50,319 bases of DNA, taken from contig NZ_JASHJX010000032.1 of NCBI RefSeq assembly GCF_030732985.1, forward strand, positions 1 to 50,319, in the 5' to 3' direction. Source of the DNA: Nioella sp. MMSF_3534 (lineage in GTDB: Bacteria; Pseudomonadota; Alphaproteobacteria; Rhodobacterales; Rhodobacteraceae). The translations under genes were made by a program, and so were the position numbers. This document shows, one piece after another, positions 43,036 to 50,319 of this stretch. Under the pieces are notes generated by a model that saw only the letters and a program-made list of their open reading frames with translations, was not told the origin of the DNA and searched no databases. The number at the start of each line of letters is the position of its first letter. Position 1 is the first letter of the stretch.

Positions 43036-44418
43036 TCAGGCGTAGGCGCGGCCTTCCTGCACGCTGAGAGAGGGCCGGGCCAGCGGTCCGAAACCGTGCC
43101 CGAGCCACCCCAGATCGGGGAAGAGCAACATCAGTTCCTGCCGCGCCTTCGGGACCAGATCGGATCTGTCCAGTTCACCCGCATGCAGGCTTTCTGTGGC
43201 GGCGCCATTGGCCGTGATGACGTGATGCCCATCCAACAGCAGGTGGTGGTAATCGACACCCGACGCGGCAGCTTCGGGACGTATCTTTTCGTCGTTGATC
43301 AGGGACTTGGCCGGGACCAGAACCTCGGATGCGCCGTGCAGCAGCTCGGCCTTCCAGCCATTGATCAGCATACGGTGCTGAGGAGAGACGACAAGATCGC
43401 GATCCGGCACACCCGGCGCAATCGCCCCTTTGTGAATTCGCACGGGGCGCATGTGCGGGTGAGCTGCCAGCCGTTCAGGCGTCATCCGGGTATGGCTCCG
43501 CCAGCGCAAGGGTTGCGGGCCTGCATCGCGGGTCAGGATAAGATCACCGGGTCTGAGGCTGGACACCTCGCGCGGCCCCGCGACCGTATCAATCAGGGTG
43601 CCGGGGGTGAAGCACAGGATCAGCCCGTCCTCGAATGTGACCACACCGATGCTTTCGTCGATATGGTTCATCTCTGAATCGGCCGATTGCTCTTCTTCGA
43701 CAAAGACGCCAACGGTGCTGCTTGTCTGGCCGTCGATCATGACCGTGGCGGTGTTGCCGCCGTTGATCGTCTGGGTCTCGGCGACAACCACGCCCTGGGT
43801 GAAGGTATCGCCCAGGCTCAGCGTGTGCGTCGTGTGGTTGACCCCGTCAAAGACCGACGCCGTGCCGCTGCTGGCATCGCCACCGGCCTGAATGGCGATG
43901 TAGCCCACGGTTTCCGCGGCATGAATGCCGTCCTGACCTTCCTCTTCCTGAAGCCGCAGGTCAAAGCCGGACGCGGTGACGTTCAGCGGATCGCTGTCCA
44001 CCGTGGTTGTGTCATTTTCCGACATGACCGAGGTCAGGATGACCGGCGGATCGGCAAAACCGCCCGCGAGGCTGACGGAACTGGTGGCATGGGTGGCGCT
44101 TGTCGTGCCCGCCTCGATCACCCGACCATCGGGCAGGGTATGGACCCCTTCCTCGATGGCAATCCAGTTGATCGTTTCCGTCGCCGGATGCGGGCCGTCC
44201 AGATACTCCCATTCCTCGATGATGAAGGTGAACGAGGTCGCATTGCCGTCGGTGTCGTAGGTGATGTCCGTGACACGCAAGGAAAAGGGATGCCCGCCAT
44301 TGCTGGTGGCGCTGAGCGCGATGACCGGGTCGGTCAGCGGTTCATCGAAGGTGATGGTGATCGGGTCGTTCTCGCCCGGCGAATTCGTGGTGATACTGCC
44401 CGCTTGCCCGATGGCCAT
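43036..44418 (-). CDS. Hint-domain protein 5, inserted between hisA and hisF
   Basis: 460 residues. The N-terminal part (about 1-265) consists of related beta-rich units recognisable by [22 protein letters not shown] and [11 protein letters not shown]. The Hint domain starts at Cys269 ([18 protein letters not shown]), continues with block [12 protein letters not shown] and ends [16 protein letters not shown], then a tail of about 60 residues. It has no His-Asn splice end and no signal peptide. It belongs to the same superfamily as the 17936-23054 array but a different subfamily, with much lower identity. A plus-strand hairpin with five T lies just upstream (44451-44473). Confidence 0.87.
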   Translation of the reverse strand: MAIGQAGSITTNSPGENDPITITFDEPLTDPVIALSATSNGGHPFSLRVTDITYDTDGNATSFTFIIEEWEYLDGPHPATETINWIAIEEGVHTLPDGRVIEAGTTSATHATSSVSLAGGFADPPVILTSVMSENDTTTVDSDPLNVTASGFDLRLQEEEGQDGIHAAETVGYIAIQAGGDASSGTASVFDGVNHTTHTLSLGDTFTQGVVVAETQTINGGNTATVMIDGQTSSTVGVFVEEEQSADSEMNHIDESIGVVTFEDGLILCFTPGTLIDTVAGPREVSSLRPGDLILTRDAGPQPLRWRSHTRMTPERLAAHPHMRPVRIHKGAIAPGVPDRDLVVSPQHRMLINGWKAELLHGASEVLVPAKSLINDEKIRPEAAASGVDYHHLLLDGHHVITANGAATESLHAGELDRSDLVPKARQELMLLFPDLGWLGHGFGPLARPSLSVQEGRAYA

Positions 44419-44513
44419 GGCCGGAATTGCCCCATACCGCTCAAAGATACCCCGCCTGGATCAGCGGGTTTTTCGCAAAACTAAGGGCAAATCTGGGCGA
44501 AAATGCGGCGGGA

Positions 44514-45236
44514 TCAGCCCTTCAGCACTGTAAGTGCCTCGGCAAGATCCAGTGCCCCGTCATAGAGCGCGCGGCCCGAGATCGCCCCGTTGAGCGGCGC
44601 ACCGCAGGACTTGAGCGCCCGCAGGTCATCCAGCGAAGACACCCCGCCCGAGGCGATGACGGGGATCGACACGGCATGGGCCAGTGCCGCCGTTTCCTCG
44701 ATATTGGGCCCCTGCATGGCCCCGTCTCGGTTGATGTCGGTGTAGATGATGGCGGCAACGCCTGCGTCCTCGAAGCTGCGGGCGAGGTCGGTGGCGGTCA
44801 CATTGGTCTCTTCGGCCCATCCCTTGGTGGCGACCATGCCCTTGCGGGCGTCGATGCCGACTGCAACCTTACCGGGGAAGGCGCGGGCCGCTTCGCGCAC
44901 CAGATCGGGGTTTTCCACCGCGACCGTGCCCAGGATCACCCGCGCGATGCCCTTCTCGATCCACATGGCGATGGTGGCCAAATCGCGGATACCGCCGCCA
45001 AGCTGCGCCGGGACCGAGGTTTCCGCCAGGATCGCCTCGACCGCCGCGCCGTTCACTGGTTCACCCGCGAAGGCACCGTTGAGGTCCACCAGATGCAGCC
45101 ATTCGCAGCCGGCGTCCTGAAACGCCCTGGCCTGTTCCGCCGGACGGTCATGGAATACCGTGGCCTTCTCCATCTCGCCCTTGTAAAGCCGCACGGCCTG
45201 TCCGTCCTTGAGGTCGATGGCGGGGTAGAGGATCAT
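44514..45236 (-). CDS. hisA: ProFAR isomerase
   Basis: 240 residues from ATG at 45236 ([20 protein letters not shown]). TIM barrel related to HisF. The catalytic Asp is in YPAIDLKDG and a second acid in [16 protein letters not shown]; phosphate glycines are in [10 protein letters not shown] and [11 protein letters not shown]. It isomerises ProFAR to PRFAR, the substrate of HisFH. The promoter region is shared with the divergent DUF2147 gene; a Hint gene separates it from hisF. Confidence 0.97.
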   Translation of the reverse strand: MILYPAIDLKDGQAVRLYKGEMEKATVFHDRPAEQARAFQDAGCEWLHLVDLNGAFAGEPVNGAAVEAILAETSVPAQLGGGIRDLATIAMWIEKGIARVILGTVAVENPDLVREAARAFPGKVAVGIDARKGMVATKGWAEETNVTATDLARSFEDAGVAAIIYTDINRDGAMQGPNIEETAALAHAVSIPVIASGGVSSLDDLRALKSCGAPLNGAISGRALYDGALDLAEALTVLKG

Positions 45237-45378
45237 CTTGTGGGGCCTTTCGCGAAGGGGCATCTGTCGGCGCCCTTTTGCCGGAAGCCGCAGCGCTTGC
45301 CAAGGCAACCCAACGTCAGCCTTGCCAGAATGCCGCAGGCCCGGTCAAACTGCCCCCAGTTTCTGGGAGGAGATCACC

Positions 45379-45768
45379 ATGAAAACCACGCTTATCGCCC
45401 TCGCCGCCATCATTGGCTTTGCCGGCATGGCCGCCGCCGACCCGATCGAGGGCCGTTGGCGCACCGCGCCCGATGACAACGGCAATACCGGGATCATCGA
45501 GGTCGTGCAGTGCGGCAGCAATTTCTGCGGCACGCTCATTCAGGCTTTCGACGGCTCCGGCGCGACGATGGAAAGCGAGAATGTCGGCCGCCAGATCATC
45601 TGGGATACCGCGCCGCGCGGGGGTGGGGAATATCGCGGGCGGCTCTATTCGCCGGACCGGGATTCGACCTACAATTCGCGGCTCTATCTCAACGGTGACA
45701 CCATGTCTGTCTGCGGCCGTCTGCTTGGCATTCAGCGCTGCGGTGGCGACTGGACCCGCGTGAACTGA
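45379..45768 (+). CDS. DUF2147 exported protein
   Basis: 129 residues. Signal peptide [20 protein letters not shown], then a small lipocalin-like beta domain: [20 protein letters not shown] and ends with GGDWTRVN. Four cysteines ([17 protein letters not shown]) may form disulfides. Strong GGGAGGAG site. It is on the opposite strand to the his genes and its 3' end overlaps the glsA 3' end by 37 bp. Function of DUF2147 is not established. Confidence 0.9.
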   Translation: MKTTLIALAAIIGFAGMAAADPIEGRWRTAPDDNGNTGIIEVVQCGSNFCGTLIQAFDGSGATMESENVGRQIIWDTAPRGGGEYRGRLYSPDRDSTYNSRLYLNGDTMSVCGRLLGIQRCGGDWTRVN

Positions 45769-46709
45769 CCCTGTTCGGGGTTGGCCGTGTGGCTGGCCCC
45801 GAACACCGACCACCCCATGTCGCTGGCCAGCCGCTCGATCGCTTCGGTGCCAAGCTGGGAATTGCCCTGCGCATTCAGCCCCGGCGACCAGACCGCGACA
45901 GAGGCCCGGCCCGGCACGATGCACAGGATGCCGCCGCCCACACCGCTTTTCCCCGGCAGGCCCACGCGGAAGGCGAAATCGCCCGACGCATCGTAGTGAC
46001 CGCAGGTCATCATGATCGCATTGATCCGCCGCACCCGATCCGGTCCAAGCATCCGGGGCGTTCCCGATGCGCTCGTCAGGTACAGCCCCGCACGGGCCAG
46101 TTGGCGGCAGCTCATCTCGATGGCGCATTGGTGGAAATAGGCCCCGAGAGTCAGTTCCGCCGGGTTGATCAGGTTGCCGTAGGATTTCATGAAACTGGCC
46201 AGCGCCAGGTTGCGGTGCCCGGTGGCGGTTTCCGATCTGGCCACCGCGTCGTTGATGTGGATGTCGTCGTCACCCGCCGCGGCCCGCACGAAGCGCAGGA
46301 TCTCGCCCAACAGTTCCTTCGGCTGATGACCTGCCAGAATGGCATCCGTCACCGCGATGGCGCCTGCGTTTATGAAGGGGTTCCGGGGGCGGCCCTTTTC
46401 ATGTTCCAGCTGAAGGATCGAGTTGAACGCCTGCCCCGAAGGTTCCCGCCCGACCCGCGACCAGAGCTGATCGCCAAGGCGGCCAAGCGCGATGGACAAG
46501 GTGAAAACCTTGGAAATGGACTGGATCGAGAAGGGCAGGGCGCTGTCGCCCGCGCCAAGAACCTGACCGCCCGGAAGCGCCACGGCGATGCCAAAGCGGG
46601 CAGGGTCCACGCGGGCCAGTTCAGGGATGTACTGCGCCACCTCACCCCTGTCCATGCGGCCCGCCATGTCCGCTGCGATCCGGTCGAGGGCGTCCTGCAG
46701 GTCAGGCAT
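45732..46709 (-). CDS. glsA: glutaminase A
   Basis: 325 residues, slightly longer than usual. Serine-lysine type glutaminase: Ser64-X-X-Lys67 in [10 protein letters not shown], then [19 protein letters not shown] and later [20 protein letters not shown]. It converts glutamine to glutamate and ammonia. It begins 4 bp after hisH, so it belongs to the hisB-hisH transcript. That is notable because HisH also consumes glutamine. Its last 37 bp overlap the convergent DUF2147 gene. Confidence 0.95.
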   Translation of the reverse strand: MPDLQDALDRIAADMAGRMDRGEVAQYIPELARVDPARFGIAVALPGGQVLGAGDSALPFSIQSISKVFTLSIALGRLGDQLWSRVGREPSGQAFNSILQLEHEKGRPRNPFINAGAIAVTDAILAGHQPKELLGEILRFVRAAAGDDDIHINDAVARSETATGHRNLALASFMKSYGNLINPAELTLGAYFHQCAIEMSCRQLARAGLYLTSASGTPRMLGPDRVRRINAIMMTCGHYDASGDFAFRVGLPGKSGVGGGILCIVPGRASVAVWSPGLNAQGNSQLGTEAIERLASDMGWSVFGASHTANPEQGQFTRVQSPPQR

Positions 46710-46713
46710 CGGA

Positions 46714-47352
46714 TCAGGGGTGCCAGTTCAGGAAATTGGAAATCAGCCGCAGCCCGGCGTGCTGGCTTTTCTCCGGGTGGAACTGGGTGCCCACCACATT
46801 GTCACGGCCCACGATGGCGGTGACCCGCTCGCCATAATCCACATGGGCCAGCAGATGCGCGGGGTCAGTGACTTTCATGTGATAGCTATGGACGAAATAG
46901 GCATGGTCGCCGGTGTTCAGGCCGTCGAGAACCGGGTGGGCTCGGTCGATCACCAGGTCGTTCCAGCCCATATGCGGCACTTTCAGCGAAGGGTCGGAGG
47001 GTTCGATCTTCACCACTTCACCGGGGATCCAGCCGAACCCTTCCACATCCTCGTATTCACGGCCCCAGCCCGTCAGCATCTGCATGCCGACGCAGATGCC
47101 CAGAAACGGGACACCACGGGTCTCGACCGCCTCAACCAGGGCCTCCTCCAGCCCGTCAATCGCCTGCAACCCGCGCCGACAGGCCGGGAAGGCGCCGTCG
47201 CCGGGCAGAACGATGCGGGTCGCCTTGGCGACGACATCGGGGTCGGCGGTGATCACGACCGCCCCATGCCCGCCCTCGGACGCCATGCGCTGAAAGGCCT
47301 TCTCGGCGGAATGCAGGTTGCCGCTTTCGTAATCCACAAGGACGGTGGTCAT
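46714..47352 (-). CDS. hisH: imidazole glycerol phosphate synthase, glutamine amidotransferase subunit
   Basis: 212 residues. Class I amidotransferase with nucleophile Cys87 in [11 protein letters not shown] and the His-X-Glu pair in [12 protein letters not shown]. Oxyanion segment [10 protein letters not shown]. It makes ammonia for HisF. It starts 3 bp after hisB and is followed 4 bp later by glsA. HisF is encoded about 3.7 kb away in the second block. Confidence 0.97.
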   Translation of the reverse strand: MTTVLVDYESGNLHSAEKAFQRMASEGGHGAVVITADPDVVAKATRIVLPGDGAFPACRRGLQAIDGLEEALVEAVETRGVPFLGICVGMQMLTGWGREYEDVEGFGWIPGEVVKIEPSDPSLKVPHMGWNDLVIDRAHPVLDGLNTGDHAYFVHSYHMKVTDPAHLLAHVDYGERVTAIVGRDNVVGTQFHPEKSQHAGLRLISNFLNWHP

Positions 47353-47355
47353 GGG

Positions 47356-47943
47356 TTACAGCGTCCCCTTGGTCGAGGGGATGGCATCGGCCTTGCGCGG
47401 GTCGGGTTCGACCGCCATGCGCAGGGCACGGGCCACGGCCTTGAAGGTCGCCTCGGCGATGTGGTGGCTGTTGAAACCGTGGATCTGGTCCACATGCAGG
47501 GTGATGCCGCCATGGGTGGCCAGCGCCTGAAAGAACTCGCGCACCAGTTCGGTGTCGAACGTGCCGATCTTGGGCGTGGGCAGATCCACGTTCCAGATCA
47601 GGAAGGGCCGCGCCGACAGGTCCAGCGCGGCGCGCACCTGCGCGTCATCCATCGGCAGGTGGCATTCGCCATAGCGCCGGATGCCACGCTTGTCGCCAAG
47701 CGCCTGAACCAGTGCCTGTCCCAGAGCGATCCCGGTATCCTCGACCGTGTGATGGTCGTCGATATGGTAATCCCCCTTGGCGCGGATCGTCATGTCGATC
47801 AGCGAATGGCGGCTGAGCTGGTCCAGCATGTGATCGAAGAAGCCGACCCCGGTCTGGTTGTCATAGGCCCCGGTCCCGTCGAGATTGATCTCGACGCTGA
47901 TCTCGGTTTCGGCCGTCTGCCGGGAAATCTGTGCTCTGCGCAT
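47356..47943 (-). CDS. hisB: imidazoleglycerol-phosphate dehydratase
   Basis: 195 residues, the monofunctional dehydratase without the N-terminal phosphatase of enterobacterial HisB. Metal-binding histidine motifs are [25 protein letters not shown] and [13 protein letters not shown]. It dehydrates IGP to imidazole acetol phosphate. First gene of the hisB-hisH-glsA unit. Start at 47943 ([16 protein letters not shown]). Confidence 0.97.
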   Translation of the reverse strand: MRRAQISRQTAETEISVEINLDGTGAYDNQTGVGFFDHMLDQLSRHSLIDMTIRAKGDYHIDDHHTVEDTGIALGQALVQALGDKRGIRRYGECHLPMDDAQVRAALDLSARPFLIWNVDLPTPKIGTFDTELVREFFQALATHGGITLHVDQIHGFNSHHIAEATFKAVARALRMAVEPDPRKADAIPSTKGTL

Positions 47944-48051
47944 CGGGGGGCTCCGCCATTGTCGTTGCCGCCTTATAGGGCGATGCGCCGTCGCGGAAAA
48001 GGGCGCAAGGGCAGGGCCGGGGCGCGCGCGTTGCCGCCCCGGCCTGTTTCG

Positions 48052-49002
48052 TCACTGAAGGGTGATCTCGCCCACCATATCCTCAAGGAAATAGAGCTGG
48101 TAGGTGCCCGGCGTGCCAGCGCCGAGGAAGTAGAGGCTCAGGTCCACCGAGCGCGGGTCGTTGTCCCAGCTGATCGAGTTGGTCCATTCGATTCGCGGTG
48201 TGGAGTTCGACCCGCTCTGCGATCCGATCAGGGTCAGCGGCGCGCCATCCGGGCCGACCAGCGAGAACCAGGTGTTGCGCAGAAAGGCCTGGTTTTCCCC
48301 GGCCTGCGCATCGGTGTCGGTCGAGAAGGCGGGCGTGGCATCGAAATCGACCCGCAGCATCGTGCCCGTGGTGGGCGCCAGATGCCCCGGCACGTCGGTG
48401 CGGTTCATGTTCGTTTCCGCCGTCAACTCGGTCGCGCGGGTCAGGCCTGTGGGGGTAAAGGTGAAGGTCTGGCCAGGCGCAATGACAGGGCCGACCTCGA
48501 CGGCAAGGTTCACCGGTATTTCCAGCATGTCATCATCTTCACCGATGATCAGCGTGGCGGTCGTCGCCTCGCGCGGCAGGTACCAGACACCGTTCAGGAA
48601 GGCCTGCGCGGTTTCCTCGGGGAAGTCGCGCGGGCGGCGTTCCGACATGGACCCGGCAGAGGGCGTGAACACCCCGTACCAGTCATAGCGCCCCTGGGCA
48701 CGGCGGCCTTCCTCATCGCCGGGCAACATCAGGGTAATGTCGGAGGAGCTGTAGGAGATCCGGTCCAGATCGTCGCTCCATGCCACGTCGAAGATGGCGC
48801 GGATATAGAAGAAATGACCATCCGGGCCGCCAAGCACGTAGGGCGCGCAGCAGAATGATCCGGAATTTCCGGAATGGTCGACAAGGGTTTCGTAGCGGTA
48901 GACGCTCATCCCCGACAGGCTAAGCGGGGATTGGGCCAAGGCAGGCAACGCCGTGATCGCGGCAAGGCCAATGGATGCAAAGGCGGTCAAAAAGCGGGAC
49001 AT
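48052..49002 (-). CDS. secreted protein of unknown function
   Basis: 316 residues from ATG at 49002, chosen because AGGAGGAG lies just upstream and a signal peptide follows at once (MSRFLTAFASIGLAAITALP, then ALA-Q). The mature protein is rich in beta-forming and acidic residues, with FCCAPYVLGGPDGHFFYIRA near the N-terminus. Two passages describe paired beta domains (IPVNLAVEVGPVIAPGQTF; VDLSLYFLGAGTPGTYQLYF). I do not recognise the family. It is divergent from the Sel1 gene. Confidence 0.75.
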   Translation of the reverse strand: MSRFLTAFASIGLAAITALPALAQSPLSLSGMSVYRYETLVDHSGNSGSFCCAPYVLGGPDGHFFYIRAIFDVAWSDDLDRISYSSSDITLMLPGDEEGRRAQGRYDWYGVFTPSAGSMSERRPRDFPEETAQAFLNGVWYLPREATTATLIIGEDDDMLEIPVNLAVEVGPVIAPGQTFTFTPTGLTRATELTAETNMNRTDVPGHLAPTTGTMLRVDFDATPAFSTDTDAQAGENQAFLRNTWFSLVGPDGAPLTLIGSQSGSNSTPRIEWTNSISWDNDPRSVDLSLYFLGAGTPGTYQLYFLEDMVGEITLQ

Positions 49003-49096
49003 GGATGCTCCTCCTACAAACTGTTGATGCAATACAGCATGGAGTGTTCGAAACCGGGCTTGCATTTGCAAGGAAAAACACCTGTCATCGGTGATC

Positions 49097-49125
49097 TTGA
49101 CTAAATGTCTGTTTAACACTATATA
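49097..49125 (+). promoter_or_regulatory. near-consensus sigma-70 promoter of the Sel1-repeat gene
   Basis: TTGACT (49097-49102), a 17-bp spacer and TATATA (49120-49125), followed by five T. It is the closest match to the housekeeping consensus I found in the window and lies 60 bp before the ATG at 49185. Confidence 0.8.
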
Positions 49126-49184
49126 TTTTTCGCATCCGTGATTCCCGGCATTTTTCCGCCAGCCGTCCATTTCAGGAGAGTTTC

Positions 49185-50027
49185 ATGTCCCACTTCCGCT
49201 TTGTTTCGCCCCGCACCCTGATCCTCGCCGCAGGGCTGGCGCTTGCCCTGCCGCTGGCTGCTGCGGCGCAGTCGCATATGACGTCCACCTATGGCGACAT
49301 CTCCGTCACCATCACCGGAACCGGCTCGATCAGTTCGCGCGAAACCGCGCGCGGGATCGAGGCGGTTCTGAACGAGCACACGGTGCTGATCACCAATAGC
49401 AGCGTCGTCGTCGATGGTCAGGTCTACAACGTCCAGCCGGAATCGCAGGTCGTGGTCGATGGCAATGACGGCTTTGCCGTGATGGTCGACGGGATCGACG
49501 TGATGATGATTGCCGAGATCGCCGGCCTGACGGCACGGGCCGAAGCAGGCGAGGCCAGCGCCCAATTGGATCTTGGCATGATCTATTGGGATGGTGAGGG
49601 CGTCGAGCAGGACTATGTCCGCGCGGTGCAGTTGTTCCGTCAGGCGGCCGAGCAGGGCAACGCGATTGCGCAATCGAACCTGGCCTACGCCTATTACAAT
49701 GCTGAAGGCGTGGAAAACGACGACAACGCGGCGATGTACTGGGCCGGACTGTCCGCCGCGCAAGGCGATGAGGTGGCCATGCGCCTGGTGGCCTTCGGGC
49801 ATTATCGCGGTCGTGGCTTCCCGCAGGACCGTGCCGAAGCCGCCCGCATCTGGGCCGAGGCCGCCAATCTGGGCGACGACTATTCCGCCTATAACATGGG
49901 GATTGTCGTGCGCGATGGCGATGGCGTACAGCAGGACGATGCGCTGGCAATCCTGTGGTTCGAACGGGCGCTGGAACTTGGCCATCCCGATGCCGCCGAA
50001 CGCCTCGAAGAGATGCGCGCGCAGTAA
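49185..50027 (+). CDS. exported Sel1-like repeat protein
   Basis: 280 residues. Signal peptide to about residue 28 (LILAAGLALALPLAAAAQS). A beta segment (about 35-110) with VDGQVYNVQPESQVVVDG precedes four Sel1-type TPR repeats (about 115-270), for example AQLDLGMIYWDGEGVEQDY and AQSNLAYAYYNAEGVENDD. Sel1 repeats mediate protein-protein contacts. A strong promoter lies upstream and a terminator hairpin follows at 50042. Partner unknown. Confidence 0.9.
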   Translation: MSHFRFVSPRTLILAAGLALALPLAAAAQSHMTSTYGDISVTITGTGSISSRETARGIEAVLNEHTVLITNSSVVVDGQVYNVQPESQVVVDGNDGFAVMVDGIDVMMIAEIAGLTARAEAGEASAQLDLGMIYWDGEGVEQDYVRAVQLFRQAAEQGNAIAQSNLAYAYYNAEGVENDDNAAMYWAGLSAAQGDEVAMRLVAFGHYRGRGFPQDRAEAARIWAEAANLGDDYSAYNMGIVVRDGDGVQQDDALAILWFERALELGHPDAAERLEEMRAQ

Positions 50028-50041
50028 GCCCGTGGAAAGAC

Positions 50042-50072
50042 AAAAGGCCCCCGGAAATCCGGAGGCCTTTTT
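50042..50072. terminator. bidirectional terminator between Sel1 gene and tRNA-Gly
   Basis: AAAAGGCC (50042-50049) pairs with GGCCTTTT (50064-50071), with an inner CCGG/CCGG stem and one mismatch, flanked by A-run and T-run. It can end the Sel1 transcript on the plus strand and the tRNA-Gly transcript on the minus strand. Confidence 0.85.
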
Positions 50073-50075
50073 GAT

Positions 50076-50150
50076 TGGAGCGGGCGATGAGATTCGAACT
50101 CACGACCCTAACCTTGGCAAGGTTATGCTCTACCCCTGAGCTACGCCCGC
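50076..50150 (-). tRNA. tRNA-Gly (anticodon GCC)
   Basis: 75-nt minus-strand cloverleaf with encoded CCA. Acceptor GCGGGCG pairs with CGCCCGC. The anticodon loop is TTGCCAA (GCC) on an AACC/GGTT stem, and the T loop is GTTCGAATC-like. Its terminator is the hairpin at 50042-50072. Confidence 0.95.
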
Positions 50151-50241
50151 TCTCTTGAGGGCGGTGTTTAGGACGGGTGATCGGGGGCTGCAAGAGGAAA
50201 TTTGGGGCACTGTCACAGGAAGATATCCAGCCCTGAAATCA

Positions 50242-50272
50242 GAAAGGCCCCCGGAAATCCGGAGGCCTTTTT
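50242..50272. terminator. second copy of the tRNA-Gly terminator
   Basis: Same hairpin as at 50042-50072, displaced by exactly 200 bp (AAAGGCC at 50243-50249, GGCCTTT at 50264-50270). It serves the second tRNA-Gly copy. Confidence 0.8.
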
Positions 50273-50275
50273 GAT

Positions 50276-50319
50276 TGGAGCGGGCGATGAGATTCGAACT
50301 CACGACCCTAACCTTGGCA
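50276..50319 (-). tRNA. second tRNA-Gly (GCC), 5' part beyond window
   Basis: The visible 44 bases are identical to the 3' part of the first tRNA-Gly, including CCA, T arm and the anticodon-loop side up to the window edge. The gene is cut by the window end. Confidence 0.88.

Noticed and set aside
44451-44473. Hairpin CCCGC/GCGGG with five T upstream of Hint protein 5
   Set aside because: It has the form of an intrinsic terminator only on the plus strand, where no gene ends, so I do not list it as a functional terminator.
46588-48858. A 756-residue plus-strand open frame
   Set aside because: It runs antisense across glsA, hisH, hisB and the secreted protein, all of which have clear family motifs or signal peptides.

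Overview
The window looks like chromosome from a high-GC marine or soil alphaproteobacterium of the Rhodobacteraceae/Roseobacteraceae. I infer this from the Rhodobacter-like ClpP start, the split YeeE/YedE plus SQR-fusion sulfur operon, the GlxA and seven-TM AraC regulators, the many Hint-domain proteins and the scattered his genes. The genus cannot be fixed by eye. I see no insertion sequence, prophage or CRISPR array.

Layout. 1-2476 (-) is the copper exporter CopA, cut by the window edge, behind a textbook CueR/HmrR-type promoter and an 11-bp tandem repeat. 2630-6601 (-) is a four-gene operon: circularly permuted ATP-grasp, alpha-E protein, transglutaminase-like protease and the proteasome-like Anbu peptidase. 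6836-7963 (+) holds a beta carbonic anhydrase and a DUF2478 protein. 8000-9204 (+) is a small lower-GC unit: a promoter, a guanidine-II (mini-ykkC) riboswitch, an SMR guanidinium exporter and an isochorismatase-type hydrolase. 9353-12482 holds an AsnC-domain protein, a GlxA-type regulator, an alpha-methylacyl-CoA racemase and a crotonase. 12540-16867 (-) is an ABC exporter with its HlyD adaptor, divergent from a Crp/Fnr regulator (17009-17674) with an FNR-like box between them.

17936-23054 (+) is the most unusual part. Four paralogous genes each join a divergent, short, beta-rich N-terminal domain to a nearly invariant Hint (Hedgehog/intein) autoprocessing domain and tail. A LuxR-type regulator lies inside the array. 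A fifth, more distant Hint protein interrupts the his genes at 43036-44418. The layout resembles Hedgehog: N-terminal cargo plus C-terminal Hint.

23246-29038 is a sulfide/persulfide module: split YeeE/YedE transporter, persulfide dioxygenase-like MBL protein, phosphatase-like/SQR fusion and a SulP transporter, facing an Rrf2/NsrR-like regulator with an FNR-like box. Next come an NrtR-like Nudix regulator, a 530-bp structured and locally AT-rich intergenic region, and a TIR-TM-WD40 protein. 32864-34929 is clpP-clpX, followed by a methyltransferase, a seven-TM AraC regulator, a 49-residue secreted peptide, a GT-A glycosyltransferase, tRNA-Tyr, rlmB, a zinc-ribbon protein, a YHS protein, a CoA-binding protein and a homocysteine S-methyltransferase.

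41896-47943 (-) carries hisB-hisH-glsA and hisA-(Hint)-hisF-hisE. A glutaminase is packed directly behind hisH, and a DUF2147 gene on the other strand splits the two blocks. The end holds a secreted protein of unknown function, a Sel1-repeat protein with a near-consensus promoter, and two tRNA-Gly(GCC) copies repeated exactly 200 bp apart with their terminators; the second runs off the window.
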